From Actinophytocola sp050699935 (GTDB lineage: Bacteria > Actinomycetota > Actinomycetes > Mycobacteriales > Pseudonocardiaceae): a stretch of 64,000 bases of DNA. The translations under genes were made by a program, and so were the position numbers. Shown here piece after piece: positions 56,581 through 64,000 of this stretch. Within the stretch, counting starts at the first letter, position 1. Each line of letters begins with the position of its first letter. The notes beneath the pieces were generated by a model. The model was given only the letters and a program-made list of their open reading frames with translations. It had not been told where the DNA came from and did no database searches. The stretch covers positions 1-64,000 of the forward strand of contig NZ_JBOHGB010000015.1 in NCBI RefSeq assembly GCF_050699935.1. Reading direction: 5' to 3'.

Positions 56581-59500
56581 CTATTTTGGGTGCCGTAGTT
56601 CCCTATCTTGCGGGTGTGTGTCCTCGACTGCGGGCGGCAGGATCCCCAGTTGTTGTGCGGCTTCGACGGCTGCGGAGCGGGTGGTGGCGTTGAGCTTCCT
56701 GCGCACCGCCGCGATGTGGTGGTCGACGGTCTTGGTGGACACGTTCAACCGTTGGGCGATCTCGCGGTAGGTCACATGCTCGGCGAGCAGATGGAGAACC
56801 TCGGTCTGTCGCTCAGTAAGCCCGGCGGGGCTCGCACGGGTCTTCGAGCGTGGACCTCGCGGCACTGACGGCACGCCGATCGTGGTGAGCCGTCGGCGAA
56901 CCTTGGACGCGAGGGGCGTGGCGCCGAGTCGGTCCAGGATGTTCAGGGCCTGCAGCAGCGGTTCGGGTTCCGGCGCGTCGGAGAGCGCGAGTGCCTGCTC
57001 GTACGGCCGCCCTAGAGCGGACCAGCGCTGCGCGGCTTCCGACCAGTGGCCAGTGATGTGCATTCGGTAGGGTTCGTCCAGGTCATCGCGCAGCCGGTCG
57101 ATCGCGCCGACGCGGTGCATCCAGAAGGCGGCTCGACTGGTCCAGGGCATGGGCCCGGTGTCGATTGAATCCGCCAGGAGTGGGTCGACGGTCACGGCCC
57201 GGGCATCGTCGCGGAGCCAGGCGAGCTCGGCTTGGGCGGCAGCCAGCCGCAGTGCGACTTGCTGTGACGGCTGCTGTTCGAGGTGTTCGCGCGCCTCGTC
57301 TAGTGTCGCCGAGGCGCGCGCGGTGCCGCGACGCAGCTCGAGAATGCCTCGGTTCACGAGAGCCGCGGCGAGGAGAAGGCCCTCTGATTCGAGCGGGAGC
57401 TGCAGATCCGCTGCCGCGTCGTCCCAGTGACCTTGATCGAGCCGGAGCATCGCCCGGAGGACCAGTAGGTATCGCTCGCTCAAGGTGAGATCGTGTTCCT
57501 CGCAGAAACTGAGCCCCTCGGTGAGATAGGTCTCCGCGTCATCGTCACGCATCAGGTTGATGCACCCGTCGGCCAGGTTGTGAAACGCGCGTGCGGTTTC
57601 CTGGGGAAGTCCGGCGCCGCGCGCCAGCTGCAAGCTCTCGATCAGTAGCTGCGGGTCATAGGGCGGCATGGCCCACCGCACGCACCCGACTGTGTTGAGG
57701 GAGTGCGCCAGCACGGCCGCGTCGTCGACGTCGCGAGCCAACTCGACGGCCTTCTCACCCCACAGTCTGGCGCTGTCAAGACGACCGGCAGCCATGTCCA
57801 GCTTCGCCCGCAGCGCGTACGCCTGCGCCAGTGCTACACCGGGGTGTCGGTCGAGCGCAGCGATCGCCTGCACGACGCACCGCTCGGCATCCGGACGCCG
57901 TCCCAAATACCATCGCACATCGGCAAGCAGGCTCAGGCTGGAGCCAAGTCGCTCGTGATCACCCCGTGCGCCGTGGATCTTGATCGCCCGGTCCAGTGCC
58001 GACTCGGCACGCTCGTGTCGGCCCGCGAGGTGGCACTCACGTGCGTAGTCATCCAGGAGGTCGGCTAGTTCCTCCTCGGTGTAGCGGTCGGCATGCCTCA
58101 GCGCCTGTTCGAAGTGATCGATCGCTTCCCGATGCGCATCCAATGAGGCGGCCCGTCGCGCGGCGAGAGGCGCATACCGGACCACGGCGTCCACATCGTC
58201 GGCCTGTATCGCATGGTGGCTGAGCCGAGCGACGTCAGCGTGATGCTGGACGAGGACTTCCAGGACGAGCCGGTTGAGTTCACGCCGGCGCGTGTTCGCA
58301 AGACCGTGCTCGACTGCCCAACGTGCCAACTCGTGGGTGAACGAGACCGTCGATTCATCAGCGTGCAGCACACCCAGGCGAACGGCCTCGTCGACGCCGT
58401 GAACCGACAGGCAGCCCTCGATCAGCCACAGCTCGGCAGGCCCCGGCACAACCGAGACGAGCTCGACACACTCCCGTGCGACGGGGGTGAGTCGGCCAAC
58501 CCGAGCCATCACCGCATCCTGCACCGTCAGCGGCACGGCAGTTCCCGGCGCTGCCAGCACCTCGCGCACGAAGAACGGATTGCCACCCGTTATCCGGTAC
58601 AAGTCCGCCACGTCACTGCGGCTGGCCAGCTGAGCAACGCCCGCTGCGGACAACGGTTCGAGCTGCACTCGACGGACCTGAGCGGCTGGAACCGATCCGA
58701 GCGCATTCCGCAGAGGGTGACCGGGCGGCACCTCGTCGTCGCGATACGTCACGATGAGCACCGTCCGCATCCGGCCAACGCGCCGCCCCAGAAACCGAAT
58801 CGCGTCGAGGGTCGCATCATCTGCCCAATGCGCATCCTCGACCACCGCAACCGCTGGGTGCGGCGGCCTTTCCAGCTCGTCGACAATCGCATCGAGTACG
58901 CCTGTAACGCCGCTGAAGTCATCCTCACGCAGCAACCCGCCACGAAGCGATCGGAACATGTCTCGAAACGGCCCAAACGGGCGTGGTGTCAGCAGCGCAT
59001 CGCAGAGCCCGAACAGCACCGGCCTGCGCACTCGGCCTTCGTGGCCTGCGGCGAACCGCGTGACCAGCGACGTCTTGCCCGCACCAGCCTCCCCGGACAC
59101 CAACACGAGACTGCCCTGACCAGCACCGGCACCCCGGACAGCCGCCTCCAATTCGGCCAACGGCGTCTCTCGCTCGACCAGGACTACGTCGCGGACCGGC
59201 GGGAGCTCGCGCGGTACCGGGCGACCGGCGGGAAGCCGTGACGTCGTGGTCAGCTGCCCGCGGAGGATCCGCTGTTCGACATTGCGTAGCGACTGCCCGG
59301 GCTCGACACCGAGGTCGTCCACCAATCGCCGGTAGGCGCGTTGGTATGCCTCGAGTGCGTCCGCCGGCCGACCGGCGGACGCCAGCGCGACCATCTGGAT
59401 CTCGTACAGGCGTTCCCGGTACGGGTGGTCGGGCAACAGGGCGGCAAGCTCCCGCAGCACGTTGTGTTGGCGGCCCAGTAGCAACTCGGCGTCGAGGTGC

Positions 59501-59976
59501 GCCTCGACCGCGGACAACCGCTCCTCATGCAGCGACTCCCGCAGGCCGCCGACCTGCCGGTCGGGCAGATCGGCCAGTGCCGGACCGCGCCACAGCGAAA
59601 CGGCATCCGACAGCAGCGCGGCGGCCTGCCGGTGATCGCCCTCCGTGGCGGCGCGCCGCCCGTGCTCGACCAGCTGGCGAAAGGTCAGCAGGTCGAGTCG
59701 GTGCGAGCCCAGCCGCAACTCGTAGCCCACCGGCCGAGTCACGATCAGGTCGTCGGCGGCAAGCCGAGCGCGCAGTTTGCTGATCATGTTGTGCAACTGG
59801 GCCTTCGCTGACACCGGCGGGTTTTCCCAGACCGTGTCGATAAGCCGATCCCGGGCAACCACCCGATTGTTATTCAGCAACAAGGTCGCCAGTACGAACC
59901 GCTCCCGCCCGCTGCCCACCGAAACGACTCGTCCGCCATCCCGGACCTCGATCGGGCCAAGCACCCCGAAATCCAC
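56581..59976 (-). CDS. SARP-ATPase-LuxR pathway regulator
   Basis: This 1131-aa regulator combines three modules. They are an N-terminal OmpR-like winged helix (residues 1-90, MDFGVLGPIEVRDGGRVVSVGSGRERFVLATLLL), a bacterial transcriptional activation domain (about 97-245), and an AAA/STAND ATPase with Walker A GEAGAGKTS (295-303) and Walker B AVVEDAHWAD. TPR-like repeats follow, and a C-terminal LuxR HTH (LTERQTEVLHLLAEHVTYREIAQRLNVSTKTVDHHI, about 1053-1088). Large SARP-LuxR proteins activate antibiotic clusters. It is divergent from the NRPS/PKS genes and should drive them through the repeats at 60008-60039. Confidence 0.92.
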   Translation of the reverse strand: MDFGVLGPIEVRDGGRVVSVGSGRERFVLATLLLNNNRVVARDRLIDTVWENPPVSAKAQLHNMISKLRARLAADDLIVTRPVGYELRLGSHRLDLLTFRQLVEHGRRAATEGDHRQAAALLSDAVSLWRGPALADLPDRQVGGLRESLHEERLSAVEAHLDAELLLGRQHNVLRELAALLPDHPYRERLYEIQMVALASAGRPADALEAYQRAYRRLVDDLGVEPGQSLRNVEQRILRGQLTTTSRLPAGRPVPRELPPVRDVVLVERETPLAELEAAVRGAGAGQGSLVLVSGEAGAGKTSLVTRFAAGHEGRVRRPVLFGLCDALLTPRPFGPFRDMFRSLRGGLLREDDFSGVTGVLDAIVDELERPPHPAVAVVEDAHWADDATLDAIRFLGRRVGRMRTVLIVTYRDDEVPPGHPLRNALGSVPAAQVRRVQLEPLSAAGVAQLASRSDVADLYRITGGNPFFVREVLAAPGTAVPLTVQDAVMARVGRLTPVARECVELVSVVPGPAELWLIEGCLSVHGVDEAVRLGVLHADESTVSFTHELARWAVEHGLANTRRRELNRLVLEVLVQHHADVARLSHHAIQADDVDAVVRYAPLAARRAASLDAHREAIDHFEQALRHADRYTEEELADLLDDYARECHLAGRHERAESALDRAIKIHGARGDHERLGSSLSLLADVRWYLGRRPDAERCVVQAIAALDRHPGVALAQAYALRAKLDMAAGRLDSARLWGEKAVELARDVDDAAVLAHSLNTVGCVRWAMPPYDPQLLIESLQLARGAGLPQETARAFHNLADGCINLMRDDDAETYLTEGLSFCEEHDLTLSERYLLVLRAMLRLDQGHWDDAAADLQLPLESEGLLLAAALVNRGILELRRGTARASATLDEAREHLEQQPSQQVALRLAAAQAELAWLRDDARAVTVDPLLADSIDTGPMPWTSRAAFWMHRVGAIDRLRDDLDEPYRMHITGHWSEAAQRWSALGRPYEQALALSDAPEPEPLLQALNILDRLGATPLASKVRRRLTTIGVPSVPRGPRSKTRASPAGLTERQTEVLHLLAEHVTYREIAQRLNVSTKTVDHHIAAVRRKLNATTRSAAVEAAQQLGILPPAVEDTHPQDRELRHPK

Positions 59977-60007
59977 TGCTGAACTCCCCCAGGTGGAGAT
60001 TCCTCCG

Positions 60008-60039
60008 TTGTTAGCGACCGCTTGTTAGAGACCTGTTAG
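60008..60039 (+). promoter_or_regulatory. Candidate SARP-binding heptamer repeats
   Basis: TTGTTAG (60008-60014), TTGTTAG (60022-60028) and CTGTTAG (60033-60039) are direct repeats. The second and third start exactly 11 bases apart, the helical spacing of known SARP sites (heptamer plus 4 bp). They lie between the divergent SARP gene and the biosynthetic genes. Confidence 0.6.
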
Positions 60040-60089
60040 AGGCTCTATGCAGTGTCGCTGCGATTCACGTGACACGGCAGGAGGAGCCC

Positions 60090-60224
60090 ATGCTAATGCG
60101 CCGCACCCGGACGATGGCGATGCTCACGCTGGGCGTCGCAATAATCGGCTCCTACCCGACGATCCGGACCTACCACCGCGGCACGAACTGGACCGACCGG
60201 GCCAGCTGCCTCGAGGTCAGCTGA
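60090..60224 (+). CDS. 44-aa peptide at head of NRPS/PKS operon
   Basis: A short gene with a strong ribosome site (GGCAGGAGGAG, 5 bases before ATG 60090). The product has a basic N-terminus (MLMRRTRTMAM), a short hydrophobic stretch (LTLGVAIIGSYP) and a polar end (TYHRGTNWTDRASCLEVS) with one Cys. It could be a leader peptide, a small membrane protein or a ribosomal precursor peptide. It ends 10 bases before the A-PCP gene, so the two are probably co-transcribed. I recognise no family. Confidence 0.55.
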   Translation: MLMRRTRTMAMLTLGVAIIGSYPTIRTYHRGTNWTDRASCLEVS

Positions 60225-60234
60225 TCGTCCAGCG

Positions 60235-62046
60235 ATGTGCACGACGATCGTTGAGGCCCTTCAGCACTGGATCCGGGCCACACCAGGTGCGACCGCCATC
60301 GAGGGTGCGGGGGCCGAGCTCACCTATGCCACGCTCGGGCGTCGCGCGGCGGCGCTCGCCAGGACGCTGGTCGATGCCGGCCTCACCCGTGGTGGCGTGG
60401 TCGCGCTGGCACTGGATGACCCGGTCGAGGTTGTGGTCGGCATGGTCGCCACGGTCACCGGCGGCGGCGCCTATCTGGTGCTGGGCAACGGGCTCCCGGT
60501 CGAGCGGCTTCGCCTGCTCGTCGAGGAGAGCCGACCGCAGGTCGTGGTGACCCGAGGGCAGTTCCCGGTCGCCGGCGTGCCCCGGATCGGCCCGGACGAC
60601 CTCACGGCCGGTAGCACACCGGTTCGCGAGACAGATCTGGCACCCGATGACGTGGCATGCGTGTTCTTCACCTCGGGATCAACCGGCCGACCCAAGGGCG
60701 TGCCCCTGGAACATGCCGGGGTGACCCGGCTCTTCACCGGTGACCCGCCGATGGATCTCGCACCGGGAACTCGGATGGCCCAGTCCGCATACCTCATGTT
60801 CGACGCCGCCACACTGGAGATCTGGGGACCGCTGCTGCAGGGCGGCACCATGGTGTGTCTGCCCCAGTTCGCGCTGTTGGATCCGGCCCGGCTGCCTGCG
60901 CTGCTTCAGGCGCGGCGGATCGGGGCACTGTTCGTCCCGACCACGCTGTTCCGGCAGATAGCGGCCAGGGAACCGGGCGCCTTCGCGAGTCTGGACGCAC
61001 TCTATGTCGGCGGCGAGGCGCTGGACGCGGGCTCGGTGAACGCGGTGCTCCGCGCCGGCCCGCCACGCCGGTTTCGCAACCTGTACGGCCCGACCGAGAC
61101 CACCACGCTCGCGACCTGGCAGGAGTTGACCGGCCCGCGCCACGACGACGCCGTTCCGATCGGACGCGCGGTTCCCGCCACCGGCGTGTACCTGCTCGAC
61201 GAGCGCATGCTGCCGGTACCGCCCGGGGAGGTCGGCGAGATATGGGTCGGTGGCCGCGGGGTGGGCCGCGGCTACCTCGGCCGGCCGGGACTCACAGCGG
61301 CGCGATTCCGCCCCGACCCATATGCCGAACAACAGGGCGGGCGGCTGTACCGCACGGGCGACCAGGCCCGCGCGATGCCCGACGGCACGCTGGTGTTCAC
61401 CGGCAGAAAGGACCGGCAGGTCAAGATCGACGGATTCCGGATCGAGCTCGAGGAGATCGAAGCGGTCCTCGCCACCCATCCGCGGGTGTCCGGAGCCGCG
61501 GTGGAGGTCGCGCTGCGGCCGGGTGGGCAGCGGCATCTTGTCGCGTACCTGGCCGCGCCCGCTGACCTCGACACCGAGGAGATCAGAGCTCACGCCGCGG
61601 AGCGGCTGCCGCGATACATGGTTCCGCCGGTACTCATGACGATGGCACGGCTGCCGGTCACCGCGAGCGGAAAGGTGGACCGTGCCCGGCTGGCTGCGCC
61701 GCGGCCGGAGGTCCACCGCGCCGGCAGTACTGCCCTCAGCGACACGGTGGCCGCGGCGTGGTGCACCGTACTCGGATTGTCCGAAGTGGACCGTTCACGC
61801 AACTTCTTCGACGTTGGTGGCACCTCGCTGCTCCTCATCGAGCTGCGGGCGAGCCTCGCCGAGGCCTTCGGTGCGGCGCCGGAGCTGCGTGAACTGGTCG
61901 CCCACCCCACCGTCGAGGCGCAGGCCGCACTGATGGCCGGTGGCACGCACTCCACCGCCGCAGCCGCCGAGGAGGTCACGCCGCGGCGGGACCGGCTGCG
62001 GCGCCGCCGCGCCAATCTGACCGGCCCGCGAGGTGCCCATGCCTGA
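60235..62046 (+). CDS. Stand-alone NRPS adenylation-PCP protein
   Basis: This 603-aa protein has an adenylation domain (residues about 8-500; A3 FFTSGSTGRPKG at 144-155, A5 NLYGPTETTTLA, A7 YRTGDQAR, A8 DRQVKIDGFRIELEEIE, A10 Lys in TASGKVDRA) and a peptidyl carrier domain whose phosphopantetheine Ser531 lies in FFDVGGTSLLLIE. It should activate and load an amino or hydroxy acid as the starter unit. A basic tail (RRDRLRRRR) may serve docking. The specificity pocket read by eye is D-A-L-F-Y-G-L-T-L, for which I know no assignment. No MbtH gene is visible. Confidence 0.92.
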   Translation: MCTTIVEALQHWIRATPGATAIEGAGAELTYATLGRRAAALARTLVDAGLTRGGVVALALDDPVEVVVGMVATVTGGGAYLVLGNGLPVERLRLLVEESRPQVVVTRGQFPVAGVPRIGPDDLTAGSTPVRETDLAPDDVACVFFTSGSTGRPKGVPLEHAGVTRLFTGDPPMDLAPGTRMAQSAYLMFDAATLEIWGPLLQGGTMVCLPQFALLDPARLPALLQARRIGALFVPTTLFRQIAAREPGAFASLDALYVGGEALDAGSVNAVLRAGPPRRFRNLYGPTETTTLATWQELTGPRHDDAVPIGRAVPATGVYLLDERMLPVPPGEVGEIWVGGRGVGRGYLGRPGLTAARFRPDPYAEQQGGRLYRTGDQARAMPDGTLVFTGRKDRQVKIDGFRIELEEIEAVLATHPRVSGAAVEVALRPGGQRHLVAYLAAPADLDTEEIRAHAAERLPRYMVPPVLMTMARLPVTASGKVDRARLAAPRPEVHRAGSTALSDTVAAAWCTVLGLSEVDRSRNFFDVGGTSLLLIELRASLAEAFGAAPELRELVAHPTVEAQAALMAGGTHSTAAAAEEVTPRRDRLRRRRANLTGPRGAHA

Positions 62047-63877
62047 ATACGACCCCGCCGACGCGCTCGCCGATGTGCTCGCCGTTGTCGGCATCGCGCT
62101 GCGCGCCCCGATGGCGCGCGACCATCACGAGTTCTGGTCGAACATTCTGGCCGGGCGCGAATGTCTGTCCCTTGTGGATAGTGAGACCACGCCGGGATGG
62201 GTGCCGGTGAAGGGAGTGCTCGACGGGGCGGACGAGTTCGACGCCGACTTCTTCGGGTTCTCGCCACGCGAGGCCGAGATCACCGATCCGCAGCAGCGAG
62301 TCTTCCTCCAACTGGTGTGGCATGCCATTGAAGACGCCGGGCACACGCCATCCACGTGCGGCCGGGTTGGCGTGTTCGCCAGCGCGACCCAGTCCCGCTA
62401 CGCCGAACTGCTCGATGCCGCTGTCGTCGATTCGGTCGGCGACCTTCCGGTGCGTATCGCCACCGAGAGCGACTTCCTCGCCACCCGGGTGGCCTACAAA
62501 CTGAACCTGCGCGGACCCGCGTTGACCGTGCAGACCGCCTGCTCCAGCTCGCTCGTCGCGGTTCACCTGGCGGCCGGCGCGCTGCTCGCTGGTGACTGCG
62601 ACACCGCGATCGCCGGCGGCGTGACGATCACGTTGCCGCTGCGGTGCGGGTACCGCCACCAGACCGGCTCGATTCTCTCCCCTGACGGGCACTGCCGCGT
62701 GTTCGACGCAGCCGCCGAGGGAACCGTGCCGGGCAACGGCGGCGCGGCCGTGGTGCTGCGCAGGCTCGATGACGCGCTCGCGGACGGCGACGCGGTGTAC
62801 GCGACCCTGCTCGGGTCCGCGGTCAACAACGACGGCATGCACAAGATCGGTTTCACCGCGCCGAGCGGAGCCGGCCAGCGGGCCGCGATCGAGACGGCGC
62901 TGCGAGCGGCCGGCGTGGATGCGGATCAGGTCGGGCTGATCGAAGCGCATGGCACCGCAACCGCGCTCGGCGACCCGGTCGAGGTCGGCGCGCTGCGCGA
63001 AGTGCTCGGCGCCGGACGCGCCGACGGCAGCTGGTGCGGGCTGTCCGCGACGAAGAGCAACATCGGGCACCTCGACGCGGCGGCGGGCATCGTCGGGTTC
63101 GTCAAGGCGGTGCTCGCGGTCGAGGCCGGTGTCGTGCCGCCCACGGCCGGCTTCCAGCGCCCGAACCCGGACCTCCTGCTGGAGGCCAGCCCGTTGCGCG
63201 TGGTGCGCACGCCAATGGCATGGCCGGTGCCGGGACGCAGGATCGCCGGGGTGAGCGCGTTCGGTGTCGGTGGAACCAACGCCCACGCCGTGATCGCGCA
63301 GGCCCCGCATCGCCCTCCGTCCGGACCGGAACCGGAGCGGGTCGCGCTCGCGCTGTCCGCGCGCACCCCTGATGCCCTCGCGGAGCTGAGCGTGACGATC
63401 GCGGACTTCCTATCCACCCGGCCGGCCGTGCCGCTCGCCGACGTCGCCCACACCCTTCGGGTGGGCCGCGTGACCCAGCCATGCCAACGGGTCGTAGCCG
63501 GTTCGGATCGAGAGGAGCTGATCGCGGTACTACGCGGGGACGCGTCACCGCAGGCGCCCGACCAGGTCGACACCGGCGGCTCAGGCCGACGGGTTCACCT
63601 GCCCGGCTATCCCTTCCAGTGCCGCCGATACTGGCCGTCGTCGGGGTCGCCCGGCCACCACGTCGGCTGGATCGAGCAGATCTTCGCCGACCTGCTTGGG
63701 CGCACACCGGACAGCGAGACGCAGAGCTTCTTCGACCTCGGCGGCGACTCGCTGATGGCGGTCCAGCTCATCAGCCGGATCGGTGCAGCCACCGGCGTCG
63801 AGCCGGATCTGGAGCGCTTCCTCGACGAGCCGACCATGGCCGGCCTGGCCGCCCTTCTCGACGAGGCCGCCCGATGA
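62039..63877 (+). CDS. PKS ketosynthase-carrier protein without AT
   Basis: This 612-aa polyketide synthase has a ketosynthase domain (residues about 12-430) with the full Cys168 (QTACSSS), His304 (EAHGTAT) and His344 (NIGHLDAA) triad, then a linker and a carrier domain with Ser571 in FFDLGGDSLMAVQ. No acyltransferase is present, though both AT-flanking linkers remain (LSARTPDALAEL and VHLPGYPFQCRRYW), so the AT was deleted from a normal cis-AT module. Extender loading must come from elsewhere. ATG 62039 overlaps the A-PCP stop by 8 bases; GTG 62033 is an alternative. Confidence 0.92.
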   Translation: MPEYDPADALADVLAVVGIALRAPMARDHHEFWSNILAGRECLSLVDSETTPGWVPVKGVLDGADEFDADFFGFSPREAEITDPQQRVFLQLVWHAIEDAGHTPSTCGRVGVFASATQSRYAELLDAAVVDSVGDLPVRIATESDFLATRVAYKLNLRGPALTVQTACSSSLVAVHLAAGALLAGDCDTAIAGGVTITLPLRCGYRHQTGSILSPDGHCRVFDAAAEGTVPGNGGAAVVLRRLDDALADGDAVYATLLGSAVNNDGMHKIGFTAPSGAGQRAAIETALRAAGVDADQVGLIEAHGTATALGDPVEVGALREVLGAGRADGSWCGLSATKSNIGHLDAAAGIVGFVKAVLAVEAGVVPPTAGFQRPNPDLLLEASPLRVVRTPMAWPVPGRRIAGVSAFGVGGTNAHAVIAQAPHRPPSGPEPERVALALSARTPDALAELSVTIADFLSTRPAVPLADVAHTLRVGRVTQPCQRVVAGSDREELIAVLRGDASPQAPDQVDTGGSGRRVHLPGYPFQCRRYWPSSGSPGHHVGWIEQIFADLLGRTPDSETQSFFDLGGDSLMAVQLISRIGAATGVEPDLERFLDEPTMAGLAALLDEAAR

Positions 63878-64000
63878 GCGCGCCGTGCTCGCCACTGCAA
63901 CGGCGGCTGTGGCTGCTGCAACGTGTCAACCCCGACAGCGGGCCAGCCTTCAACGTCACCACGGCGACCCGGCTGCGGGGCAGGATCGACATCGCCTCGC
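63874..64000 (+). CDS. NRPS condensation-domain protein, cut by window end
   Basis: The first 42 residues, beginning at ATG 63874 (overlap ATGA with the previous stop), read SPLQRRLWLLQRVNP followed by FNVTTATRLRGRID. This is the C1 motif and first strand of an NRPS condensation domain. The rest lies outside the window. It would condense the KS-extended chain with the next amino acid. Confidence 0.8.
   Translation, partial: MSAPCSPLQRRLWLLQRVNPDSGPAFNVTTATRLRGRIDIAS

Noticed and set aside
60235..62046. MbtH-dependent adenylation domain
   Set aside because: No MbtH-like gene lies in the window and nothing in the A domain by itself shows dependence.

Overview
The window is high-GC actinomycete DNA. 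GTG starts, 4-base stop/start overlaps, a SARP-LuxR regulator, Tat and lipoprotein signals and type VII secretion substrates point to a Pseudonocardiaceae- or Streptomyces-like bacterium. The genus is inferred and was not tested. It reads as a mosaic of intact operons separated by heavily decayed, mobile-element-rich stretches.

Region 1 (0.8-6.5 kb) is a complete seven-gene Mrp-type Na+/H+ antiporter operon, mrpA to mrpG, tightly overlapped. A TRIC-type channel gene with one frameshift and a ruined M20 amidohydrolase follow. Region 2 (8.2-13.3 kb) holds intact single genes: a TerC-family membrane protein, a tandem universal stress protein, a KhtT-like antiporter regulator, a Tat-exported M23 peptidase with two peptidoglycan-binding repeats and a good terminator, and an NpdG-like oxidoreductase. 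Region 3 (13.5-24.0 kb) is accessory. It contains a PucR fragment, a type VII secretion locus (EspC-like protein, 468-aa HExxH effector, lipoprotein, small membrane protein) and a sulfotransferase wedged between two truncated genes. It also holds a frameshift-riddled run of epimerase, HAD, ATP-grasp and MFS genes that looks like a dead biosynthetic cluster.

Region 4 (24.4-26.9 kb) is an intact polar amino-acid ABC importer. After a frameshifted acetyltransferase-like gene, an IS3-family element (28.6-29.8 kb) truncates an AbrB-type membrane gene. Region 5 (30.4-48.1 kb) is the largest intact unit. It carries three class III CoA-transferase genes (one a double-domain fusion), four single MaoC/hotdog proteins and one mesaconyl-CoA-hydratase-like double hotdog. 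It also carries a CitE-like lyase, a creatininase-family hydrolase, a cyclase-family hydrolase, a TauABC-like importer, an FbpABC-like importer and a TetR regulator. A 19-bp motif with a CGAGCGCTCG palindrome lies before both plus-strand halves. I infer one regulon for uptake and CoA-dependent breakdown of an unidentified organic acid or amide. The activation, hydration and lyase logic resembles itaconate/mesaconate catabolism.

Region 6 (48.4-56.5 kb) is a scrapyard: two different IS701-type transposase remnants, an IS481 fragment, a broken integrase-like gene, fragments of a KAP NTPase and TreZ, plus a CopC-domain protein and a small secreted protein that look intact. Region 7 (56.6-64.0 kb) starts a natural-product cluster. 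A 1131-aa SARP-ATPase-LuxR regulator diverges from a 44-aa peptide gene, a stand-alone A-PCP NRPS protein, a KS-ACP protein lacking an AT domain, and a condensation-domain protein cut by the window edge. Heptamer repeats at 11-bp spacing in the divergent promoter look like the SARP operator.
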